From Misgurnus anguillicaudatus (taxonomy: Eukaryota; Chordata; Actinopteri; Cypriniformes; Cobitidae): a stretch of 64,000 nt of DNA. The position numbers and the translations under genes were made by a program. The stretch spans positions 29,476,501 through 29,540,500 of the forward strand of contig NC_073358.2 in assembly GCF_027580225.2 (NCBI RefSeq), written 5' to 3'. Position 1 is the stretch's first letter. Each line of letters starts with the position of its first letter. Under the pieces are notes generated by a model that saw only the letters and a program-made list of their open reading frames with translations, searched no databases and was not told the origin of the DNA. Below are positions 49,131-60,700 of this stretch, one piece after another.

Positions 49131-49302
49131 TGACATCAGCTGGATGAGAGGAGAGGCAGTAGTGGTTCCTCATCATTATGACACAGTCTGGGGATATAAA
49201 AGCCGGGCCACTCCTTCTGCGCCCCGCTGTTCGGCTCGCTTCAGGTTTGCCGGACAGAGAGGCAGTGAGTGCGCTCGTGAGTGCATGTGAGTGTCTGAGA
49301 GA
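49131..49302 (+). promoter_or_regulatory. map1b: map1b core promoter and 5' leader
   Basis: A clear TATA box, TATAAAA, lies at 49195-49201 in a GC-richer setting. Initiation would then fall near 49225-49232, giving a leader of about 75 bases. TGACATCA at 49131-49138 is one base from a cAMP-response element and overlaps an E-box, CAGCTG, at 49137-49142. Mammalian MAP1B is also known to use TATA-containing promoters. The TATA box is seen directly; the start site and factor binding are inferred. Confidence 0.7.
49285..49290 (+). promoter_or_regulatory. start-stop upstream ORF (ATG-TGA) in map1b leader
   Basis: An ATG directly followed by TGA sits 18 bases before the map1b start codon, in the same frame. 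Its context is weak (T at -3, T at +4). Minimal uORFs of this kind are known to hold ribosomes in other genes. Whether this one is in the mRNA depends on the true start site. Confidence 0.6.
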
Positions 49303-49489
49303 ATGGCGACGCTAGTTGATCCTGTAGATACCCACGCACCCTTTGGAGGTGTCAGTAGCATCAGGAACACGGCATCACCCACGGCCTCGACACATCACTT
49401 CGACGACAGCAAATATTACCTGCTGGTGGTCATTGGAGAGATAGTCACTGAAGAACATCTGAAGTGTGCCATTGCGGACATTGAGAAAG
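49303..49489 (+). CDS. map1b: map1b coding exon 1 with start codon
   Basis: The exon encodes residues 1-62 plus the first base of codon 63. I chose the ATG at 49303 because it opens with MATLVDP, like other MAP1B proteins, and has a strong context (A at -3, G at +4). The only upstream ATG (49285) is followed at once by TGA. The donor is GT at 49490, and codon 63 (Gly) is completed by exon 2. The first 30 residues are less conserved, as is usual for this protein. Confidence 0.95.
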
Positions 49490-52400
49490 GTAGCTGAGCT
49501 AAAAATTTCTGTAGCGTGCCTAGGATGTTTCAGATGATTTAATGCATCATTTATTTAGTATGCTTGGATGTATCTGTAAATCCTCTGCAGCTGCAATAAC
49601 AAGATTTTTTAACCTTGAACCACTTTGGGTGCAGACATCAGAACAGATGACTCTAGACTAATATTTTTGCTGACTGCAAGAAACTTTCCATGTATCATGT
49701 TATCGGATTTCTTTGTTGAGTGGATCTGGAGATGGAAACTGTAGCGCAGCCCCTCCCTGTTTGTAACTGGCGAGTCTATTGCATCTCTTATCAAAACCGA
49801 TCGCATCGCGCCACCCCGTTTCCCAAAGACATCATCAGTACCAGCTTTATGTGTTTTCATAGGGCGTGCGCAGCTCAATCCGGCCATCCAGTTGTGTTGC
49901 TGTTGGCCATTGTCCTACGCTAAAGTTCAGTTTCTGAGTTAATCGATTTTTTGTGAGCTAGAATGATTCAGCATATATTTATAATGCGTCAAGGTTTTTG
50001 CGGGGTGGATTGTCATCATCTGCAGTCAGTAGCCTATATGGAGCAACCCTGGATGTGCCACGCCAGCTCTTTGTTTCTTACACTCGTGTTTTTCTCATTA
50101 TATCCCACACATGTTTGCGGCTCTTGTGGGAGTCACAATAAAATACCGAATTGCATGTAGGGAAGATATTTTCATGCGCTCAATATAAACAATGCATTCA
50201 GTTTGTCACTGAATAAAAAATCTAAAGCCATAACTTTGACAGACTAAGAGATATTGTTGCAGCGCATCCTAGTCGATAATCATCATTTACACTCTGCTCA
50301 AGGTGTGTTCGACTTCATGCTTCCCTACTTTGACGTCATGGGCCGACCAGTCTGCGCGGCGCCGCATGAAGTCGAGCACGCCGTCAGTCACAGCTGTCTG
50401 GTCCAACACCGGCTTGTAGGCGTGGCTCGGTCCGCACTGCAGTGTCTACGGAAAGTCAGAAGGGCCTTGCATAAAAATGACTTTTCACCCTGTGGGCAGC
50501 GTCATCTGTAGTTATTGTCCAAATGAGTATGATTACACGATGCAGGGAAATAACAACCTAACTAATACATCAAACGTAACCGGCTTTTTACTGAACCCAG
50601 GTTTTCTTTAATCTGATATTATTGTAGGAGTAGGTTACGTTAGCTTTGATGAGGACTTTGCTTTGAATGTATAGACAGTTTCTGATTTTTAGTACAGGTT
50701 CACCTAAGTCAGTGCTGCTTTGTATTGTAATAAACAATGTACATTAGTTTTGTATTGTATTATTGCAAAACAAAATATCACATTTGAAACCATTTTTTTT
50801 CAAATGCCTGATTGTTGTTGTGAGTCGTGACCACAAGTATCACGTATACCTTCTTACCACATAAGAGGGTTCTCAGATGAAGATAATGAGCTTTAAAATT
50901 AATGTTATTTTTGTTTAAAATGTATTGAAATCTCTTTTATTTTTTTTCTGGCTCTGCATTGATCAGGTATCCAGTCTTAGAACATATAGATTTTCCAGAC
51001 ATTGATTTGCAGTTTGCATGCGAAGCAACTGAGCCTAGCTGTAATTGAATGAATTTAAATGACCTTGTGTTTCAATTTATTATGCTGGAAAGGTTTTAAA
51101 CTAATATGTAGTTTACCCAGAATTGAAAAACTGTCATAATCTGTTTCAAACCTGTATAAATGACTTGCATGAACACAAAGAAAGATTGCTTTTAACCAAA
51201 CAGATTAGGGGCACCATTCACTTCCATAGTACTGTTTTTTCCTACTATGGATGTCAGTGGTGTCCCTGATCTGTTTGGTGCACTGTACAGGCTAAAAGTT
51301 TGGACACAGTTGACTAAAATGTTAACTATGATCTTAAAAATCATTTAAGCTGAAGGTGTATGGTTAAATGCTTAAAATTACTTTTGTAGACAAAAATATA
51401 CCTGTGCCAAACAGATAAATTTTTGTTATTAAAAATTTTTAATTTTATTTTAAAATATTATTTTTTAAATAGATGACTTACACTGAAAATTAAAGAAAAA
51501 GCAGCCAATAAGAGCCCAGATTAAATATGAACTCCTTCTCTACTCTTCAGGGCTCCAGACTAACTTTTTTCACAAGGAGCACAGTAGCCCCCAACTGAAA
51601 ATTTTAGGGGCGCAACCACAAAATTTAGGGGCACACACCGTAAATCAACATGCTAACCAAATATTCACATTTCTACTATAAATACTTTGATGATAGATGC
51701 AGAAAGTACAAGGTGCTGTTTCAAATTCAGTGTCACATCACAAAAAAAGGTCAAATTTACTGGTCACACATGTGCGACTGGATGTAAAATTCTGGATGTA
51801 AAGTGAGTGTGTCCAAATGTAATAAGTTTAATAAAAACAATACGCTCATGCTACAAATTTCTGAGTTAAGTTTGTTGTTTTTCTGTATATGCCATATTTT
51901 AACCCTCTTTTTGTAATTCTGTTGAATGCAGTCTGTATAGTCATTATATAAAGTATTAATCACAGAAGGTATAGAAAAGTGCTACAGTACTCATTTTGGT
52001 TTTTTTTTTTCATTATGACTTGCAGGAATTCGTTCATGGGACACCAATCTTATCGATTGTAACTTGGACCAGGAGCTGAAGCTTTTTGTTTCTCGGCACT
52101 CTGCTAGGTTTTCAGCTGATGTGAGAGGTAGGCTAAATGTGATCCGCTCACTTCCTATCCCTTAGCCAGCTCTGATGCCAGCCAGCTCTTTTGTAGCATT
52201 TTATGATGATCTAAGATTAAATATTTATACAGCAAAATTGCTCTCAAAGTTTAATATCTGATTTAGTAGCAAACTGTTATTTGTTTGTTTGTTTGTGTGT
52301 GTTCTTAATGGGTTTGGAGTGGCTTTTGAATTTTGAATTAAACCCTTTCCCTTGTGTCCACACATCTGTATTCTCTAGACACTGTTTCTCTCCATTATTT

Positions 52401-54676
52401 TCTTCTTTCTTTCTTTCTGCTACAAGGGATGCAAAGCTCAATGCAAGATAATTAGCAACGCACAGGCTTGAACAAACTTCTTCAAATGCAGTCAGATCGC
52501 ATACTGAATTCAAAACAGAATCCACTGAACTAAAGAAATTATAGAGAGAATAAGAGAATATTTAACTTCTGTAACACACGTTATATTATTATTTTATCGT
52601 TCCGACTGAGTGAGTCTGAATGAGCCTTCCCATATAATTTTCTTTTAAAGAGAAGAGCAAGAAACGGGCAGTTTAATGTTAACCTCAATGGAAAGATCTT
52701 CTCCAGAAGAGAGACTGTGCCAGTATCTGCTCAACATTGACCTTCATTTGTAAAATGATACTGGTTTGGGTGCACAGATGATAAATGTTTGCTTGAATGC
52801 ACACATACACAAATAGCAATGATTTGCACTCCTCATTTCGATCTTTTTGATTATATATGTTAGTAAAGAAAGCAGTCAAGACCACCAGCAAATCTCATTA
52901 CTTTGATGAGATCATCAGAATCCCTTATTTGCACATTTGAATGCCTTTAGGGGGAGGATGAAGCATGTATATATCACTGGCCACTAATCCTCCATTTAGG
53001 ATAAACCTGAAACTTGTGTGTTTCATTTGCATAATTTGATTTATTGCTTGATGAGTGGTTATTCAAAGAGGCTTTTTAGAAAATAAACAATGGAATTGAC
53101 ATTATGCTGATTTATGCCAAATAAAGCTTTTAAATGCAAAACCATTAGCTTACCATCTCATATAACTGCCTACTGGATAATTGCTTTACCCCACCATCCC
53201 CATTTATTGTTATATTTTTACAGCGATTTCAGTTTTATAGCTTAATATCAGATCTAATATCCAAGCATGTCAAATTCACGTAGCATTTACAGGCTTCAGT
53301 GCAGGATATAAGAAAAGTGGGTTATTTATTGGGTTGTTAAACAGATATTGGCAGGCATACAGCATATGGGATATGGGAGAGTCAGTGCAGTAAAAAAAAT
53401 CATGAAATGACTAAGGCCTGTGAAAACCGTGGGGCATCAAGTCCTACATACACATATGTAGACAGGCTCTCTCACATCACATCAGTTTAGATCAGCTATC
53501 ATTTTCCAGCAGATTCACACAGGAACAGACAGTGCAGTATTTAATCAATAGCAAAGCATCCACTGCTTTAATGTAATCAATAAGCACTTAACTGGGATAG
53601 CACTGTCCACTGTGTATTTACACTGTAAATGATGATCTGTAATATGGTGATATGATTAAAATAAACAGTAGGATAATGTTACAGTACAGTACAGGAACTG
53701 ATGCAACATTATACCATATTATGAAGTCAAATGATAATGCTTGATATAATCCAGTTAATAAATTTGTTTGTGGTTTTGGTTATGTGTAGTTGAAAGCACT
53801 TGGCAAATGCTTTCATCCAGAATTTAACAAAATGTGAGACTGCCACCAACAGCTCCATTAAGTTTTTCAGTGTTGTGTGGATGTTAATAAGGATCTGTGA
53901 TATGAGGCATCAATAGTGTGTTTGAAAGGGCCTTTTATGATCTCTGTTCTGGTATTTTGATGGAAGGGTAGAACTGAACTGGACAGAGAGGCAAGGTCAG
54001 TCAAGTGTCACATTTGTGGCATTGCATTTGTGCAAGTGCTGGTTTTGTTTGCGTGCTTGTGGTGACTGTCATGAGATGGTTGGTTGCCCGAAGGCTGTTC
54101 AGTTTGGGTACGGTCAACTCAGTGCGAGTTGAAATCAGGACACGGCGGTGAGTAAAGGGTTCGGTGAGGGAGCCGATAAAAACTATACTTTGCAGGTGAA
54201 GCAGTACTTAACCTGACACAGCAAATTGCACTGAAGTTTGCCAGATTTTAGGTGATATTTTAATGTGTGTCAGTTAAACTTTTAAAGGGTTTGAAATGTC
54301 TGCATTATATCAACATGATCTCACGGAAAGTCGTGCTATAGTCGTTTTAAAAATTTATTCGTGTCCATGGCACGAAATTCAACTTTTTTTCGTGCCTTAA
54401 GCACGAATGTCTTTTTCGTCACACACAAACTTTTTATAAATAGTTTTTCGTGTCGTGTCATTTTATGTATTGTTTCTCATTTTTTTCCGTATTTTTAAAT
54501 TATTGTCGCTTGGGGTTAGGGTTAGGATGTATTTTTATGTACTGGTTTCTACATGTTTTTCTTTCGCTTTTTTAAAACTATTCTCGCCTGGAGTTGGGGT
54601 TAGAGTTCGGGTTTGGATGTCTAAAAATGTAACAGAAAGTCATTCTAACTCCAACCCCAAGCGACAATGGTAAGAA

Positions 54677-54708
<32 letters not shown>

Positions 54709-57700
54709 GCCTTGATTGTGGAAAAACAATGGGAAAACAATACATAAAATGACACGATAAAGAAAGTCGTGCCACAGACACGAGAAACTATTTGTAGAAA
54801 TTTGTGCGAGTGTCACGAAAAAGACATTCGTGCTCAAGGCACAAAAAAAGCACAATTTTGTGCCATGGACACAAATAAATTAATAACATTTGCGTGACCA
54901 TAACATGACTTTCCATTTGAGCAGTCTGGGTAATTTAGAGTGACAATTTTTCAGTTTTGTGAAGACTCTTTCTTAAACAGGGGTCTCCAACCTTTTTGTG
55001 AGCAAGGGCTACCACAATGGATAAAACAATCTGAAGGCCTACTTTTTGATATAGTCTGCTCAAAACGTTTTTGTTTAACTTGTTGATATGTTTTAGTATT
55101 GATTAAATTTTTAACGTACATAAAAGAAGCCAAGCTAATATAAAAAATATGTAATAAATAAATATTACAATTGAGACTATTAATAGAATGTGCTTTGGCA
55201 GGCACCACGTTGGAGACCCCTGCTCTAAAAGCAGTCCATCAAGGCTTCTGATTGGTTATGATAAAAGCATGGGTCCCAAACACATTTTGGTTGCTTACAG
55301 AGCCTAGTCACGTTGTGATCTCACAGGACACCATTCAGTGATATCTGTCAGATAGTATAGAAGTTTTTTGTAACATTTAAAAAATAGTTTGAATAATAAT
55401 AACATTAGGACCATTACATTGACAGCATATCCAATTTTATCACAAATATGTTTTTCCATAATGTTTGAAAGGGGACATATCATGAAAATCAGACTTTTTC
55501 CATGTTTAAATGCTATAATTGCCTCTCCAGTGCTTCTATCAACCTATAAAATATGTATAAGATCAACCCAGTAACTTAGTTTTTGTAAACCATTCTCTGC
55601 AAGCATGTTGAAAAATAGGTAATTAAAATTTGACTCCCCTTGTGATGTCAGAAGGGGACAAGATTGCCCCTTAATCTGCACTATCCAACCACGGGACTGC
55701 CATTTAAGATCAGCTTATTTACATTTTAAGGGACACACCCAAAAACAGCACATTTTTGCTCAATTAACATGCTATAATAAATTATCTATATGATATTTTG
55801 AGCTAGAACTTCACATACATACTCTGGGGACAACAAATATTTATTTCACGTTCTAAAAAGTCTTGTGAAATGTCACCTGTAAACAAAACAAGAGAAGCAA
55901 AAGAAAATTGATTTATTTGTGTATCTCTGAAAAGCACAATAATGTCAGGGCTGGAAAATCATGGTGTGGCAAGAGATTCATTGTAAAATCACCGTTTTAC
56001 CCACCCATGTGGATAATAGTCAGTGGCAGATTTTTCAAGGGCAGAAGAAATCAGAAAGCTATCGACCATAGTATAATTCTGAGTACTTTACTTCGCATCA
56101 CTGAATCGAATAACATTTTTCTCTCTATCTCTGTGGAGTTCCTGACAGCAGCTGTTTTTGTCGCATAAACGGGTGTCCCCCAATGTGAGGCAAGCCTTTA
56201 ATGATGCTTGAGTTTGTGTGTTGGCCTATACCATTTTCGACAGGTTATTCCCACCTCAGCTGTTTCACCAAACCTGCTCAATTATAAAAAAGCAAGCATG
56301 ACAGAGAAAGTGGAATGAGATTTGAATGGTGGATGTCTGTATTCTGCAGGTACACTGCAGCAGAACAAATCTCCACTCTGCACCTTTTCAAGGAAAGTCA
56401 CGCTTGTTCTATATAAAGTATCCGCGCCCCCACCCAATCTTGCAATGCAGATATCCATCTAGATCAGATGGATTTCAAAATGAACCAAGGTCCCTTATCA
56501 CCCTCATTTGATTAATTTTTTCAACCTCTTATTCTTTCTGTCCATGATCCTCCCTCCTTCAGTAGAGTTTGATGAAGCAGGTTCTCCCAAAGGAATCCTT
56601 CTCCCATTTGCTAATGATCAGAGAGTGTGACCCACATCTAGGCTTTCAGACATGCTGCTTAAAAAAGACTGTCGGATAAGTATCTTGCCGCATCTAAGCT
56701 GATTTGTGATGTTCTTTGTTTATAGCAGATAAAAGAAACAAGGATGCGAAGTGGTAGAATGAAAGCATGAGAGAATGAATTCAGACCATTAAAGGAATAG
56801 TCTACTCATTTTCAATATTAAAATATGTTATTACCTTAACTAAGAATTGTTGATACATCCCTCTATCATCTGTGTGCGTGCACGTAAGCGCTGGAGCGCG
56901 CTGCGATGCTTCGATAGCATTTACCCTGCTGAAAAAAACAGCATACCAGCAAGACCAGCATATGTTGTGTTTTGGTGCTGGTTTGCTAGTGAACACCAGC
57001 TAAAACAGCATCCAACCAGCATCAGCACCAGCATTAGCACCAGCTAAACCAGCATCAAACAAGCATTAGCACCAGCTAAACCAGCATTAGCACCAGCATC
57101 CCATGCTGGTCATACCAGCATATGTTGTGTTTTGGTGCTGGTATGCTGGTGACCACCAGCTAAACCAGCATAGACCAGCATAATTCCCATGCTGGTCCAT
57201 GCTGGTTTGATGCTGTTTTTTTCAGCAGGGTAGCTTAGCCCCATTCATTCGATGGTGCCATTTAGAGATGGAGTTGGGGGTGACCAAACACATCAACGTT
57301 TTTCCTGTTTGGGACGAGTGGTTGTGCGGGCAAGTTTGGTGGTACAAGGTGAAACGTGGCGCTTTTCGAAACAGATTTAAAAGAGGAGCTACATTTTATG
57401 GCGTAATAGCACTTTTGGTAGTACTTCGACTCGGCGCAGTAACACCCTCCCTCTCCCATTATTAGAGGGAGAAGGGGAGCTGACTTTTCAGGCGAGTCGA
57501 AGTACCCCCAAAAGTGCTATTACGCCATAAAATATAGTTCCTCTTTTAAATCCGCTTAAAAAAGCGCTACGTTTTATTTTGTACTACCAAACTTGCTCGT
57601 ATAACTACTCGTCTTAAATAGGAAAAACTTTGATGTGTTTGGTCACTTCTAACTTTATCTATAAATGGTACCATTGAATGAATGGGGCTAAGCTAAATGC

Positions 57701-60700
57701 TATTGAAGCGTCGCAGCGCGCTCCAGCGCTTATGTGCACGCACACATATGATAGAGGGATGTATCAACAATTCTTAGTTAAGGTAATAACATATTTTAAT
57801 ATTGAAAATGAGTAGACTATTCCTTTAATGATGAGTCAGCGGGTAGGAAACAACACTGTAATTACCTATGCATTATGAGAGAGCCACCCGGATGTTTGCA
57901 CACACATGCAAACCGTTTACCATCAGTCTTTGAGACCCACACATACCTGACCAACATATCAAATAGACACAAGTGGGAAAGTACAATAATGATCTGTTTT
58001 TGTAGCTAAAGCCTTTGTTCTTCAAGCCACTTTCAGCATTCATGAAGCACTCTGTCACTCAACCTATATAAACAACATTGTCAGGATTATGCAACCATGG
58101 ACCGTATTTGCTGTGAGTGAGTGATGAGTATGATATTATAGAAGGGCAGGTGGGCTCATAGACATTTGCAGTAATAGCACAGGCTCAGCTGACAATGACA
58201 AAGCTGCTGTTTCATCCGCGCTAACAGCCTCAACACTTCCGCACAGCTTTATGAATTTATAATAGGATGGATTTAACCACACAGTTGAGATGGGAATATT
58301 TTCACTTTATTTTTTTATGCCACAGGATGTAAGAAGTGTGATTACAGTATTGTCACAGTGTCAGAAGAGATGTATGGGTAGCACAAAATATAAAAGGAAC
58401 CACAGTGGAATACTAGAAGCTACTCACTGGGCTAAAAAGGATGACAAGTTGCTGGAGGAAGGGTAGAGGTTAATTAGATATCTTTGTCAATAGAGCGTGC
58501 AGAGAAATGAGGAGAAGGAGAGAGTGTGTGCATGAGTACACACTGGGCAATTATATGTGACAGCTGCCAAATACAATGCACATAGCCAAATATGTATGAC
58601 ACTAAGGGCTAAAGGGACAGTGCTGGAAAGGAGACCACACTTATGTCTTTTCCTGAAATTTCTTGCTAAAATTATTCATTAACTTGCCTTTGTGGTTTTA
58701 AGTAGCAACATTTGTATGGTTCCCGTTATAATAAGCTTGTCTCGAGAAGCCATTTTCAGTAAATACATTTACAATAATGTTCTGATTTACTTAAACCTTC
58801 CAAAGCATTTGAAGAGCTCTATGCATTCTGTGTTTTAAGTATTAGTAACGTGCGCTTTTATTGGCAGGGCAAAAGATTCTGCACCACAAAAGCAATGTGC
58901 TGGAGACAGTAGTGCTCATCAACCCCTCAGATGGAGCCGTAAGCACAGAGGTAACCGCCCAACACACCCTATGGGACATTAGCACCATGACATATTTGCA
59001 GTCCTGGCAACAATAAGGTTCATGTTTTAAAAAGGATTTTACGTTTTTTACATTTTAAAGATAATCTGTATTGTATCGTTTACTAATATAAAGAAACCAG
59101 TGGCGGCCGGTGACTTCTTATTCGAGTGCGCTCGATGCGAAGTTCGTCACAACATGTATGTAGCCCGTCATTTGTGTTGCTTGTGTTTTTAAAATATGTG
59201 TTCTGTGCATCAACGATCCTGTGTGCATCATGTGTCTTGTCAAAATAAGTGCCTGCTGCAGACGCATCTAAAGGGTTTATGATAAAAGAGACGCTCGCTT
59301 TTGCCAGATACTCGCATAATCTCATGCGTAATCAGAGTTTACTTTTAAGAGAGTGTCTTGCGTGTATTTTGTAAACGCGAGCATCTCTTTTATCATAAAC
59401 CCTTTAGACACGTCTGCAGCAGGCACTTATTTTGACAAAACTCGTGAGGCAACTCGACACTCAGAACACATGTTTTGAAAACTCAAGCAACACACATGAA
59501 ACTCTGAACACATATTTTGAATTTGTGCCCCTCGGATGAGCAGTCACGAGCTGCCACTGAAAGAAACAAAAAAACACTTACCCACTTGGGTGGGTCTCAG
59601 TTGCAGGCAAACTCACAAATCCACACACACAGACATGCACACACACACATACAAAACCCTTGCTGGCACGCTGTGACTGCAGTTTGACTCTGCATTAATA
59701 ATATGGTAGAACACTGCAGGTCTGAGTCTGGCAGACCGCCCAGAACAGTCACTGGCAACAAACTGGAAAACACTGGCTGGGACACAAAGCAAGAAATAAA
59801 GGAATGAGACCAAAAGCCAAAGTAATTTAGTTTGACCTTGTTAATGCAGAGCTGAAGATGTGTATGTGGACATATTATTTTTAAAGTTTTATACCCTTTT
59901 TGTCACTTGGTTCTTGTGACTTAGATTCTGTAAAAGACATGATTTAACATTTTTGCAATAAATTACACATATTTTTTTGTAAAGATTGCATTCGAAACCT
60001 AATATGATAGCCTTTACGTGCTATTTTTCGCAGCAGTTCAGGGATGGATTATTTTATTGTCAATGTTTAATGATCATATATTTTATCAAATTTGTTTACG
60101 CCCAGGTACGACTAATGGTCTCTGACACAGCTCACCATAAGCTGCTTGTTCTGGCCGGACAGTGTTTTGAAAATACAGGCGAGCTTATTCTGCAGTCTGG
60201 CTCCTTTTCTCTCCCCAGCTTCATTGACATTTTTGCAGATCAAGAGGTGGGTGGTTATCACTATTAGTTGTTTGCTGTGGTTTGCTTTATATATCTAGAA
60301 GAATGTGTTGAAAAAAGAGTAACTTGAAAATACTATTTCAAGTTCAAGCTGTCTTGTTAAGTAAAATGTTGTCATTTGACACACAGATTGGGGAGCTATT
60401 AAGCACCATACATCCAGCCAACAAAGCCAGTTTAACCCTTTTCTGTCCTGAACATGGTGACTGGAAAAATTCAAACCTGGACAAACACAACTTGCAAGAC
60501 TTCATCCATATGAAGCTTAACACCCCAACCATCCTTCCAGAAATGGAAGGTCTGTCTGAATTCACAGAGTATCTCTCAGAATCTGTAGAGATCCCATCTC
60601 CATTTGACATGCTTGAACCCCCTACCTCAGGTGGGTTTCTAAAATTATCCAAACCATGCTGTTATATTTTCCCTGGTGGCCGAGGTGATTCAGCACTGTT

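Larger units (their letters stand above)
52128..58867 (+). other. map1b: map1b intron 2
   Basis: This 6,740-base GT-AG intron is the largest visible. It carries a palindromic element (54313-54915), a hAT MITE (54978-55222), a dispersed repeat shared with 18.4 kb (about 55468-55880), and a TTAA fold-back element with a nested Tc1-type MITE (56793-57824). The stretches 52200-54300 and 57830-58860 show no gene or clear repeat, except a SINE-tail-like remnant near 53795-53835. Confidence 0.9.

Noticed and set aside
49609..49923. Overlapping ORFs in the 5' part of map1b intron 1
   Set aside because: They lie in CpG-rich intronic DNA next to the promoter, with no match to MAP1B or any domain I recognise.
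54508..54530. Telomere-like GGGTTAGGGTTAGG string
   Set aside because: There are only about two units, inside a palindromic transposon arm. It is not an interstitial telomere tract.
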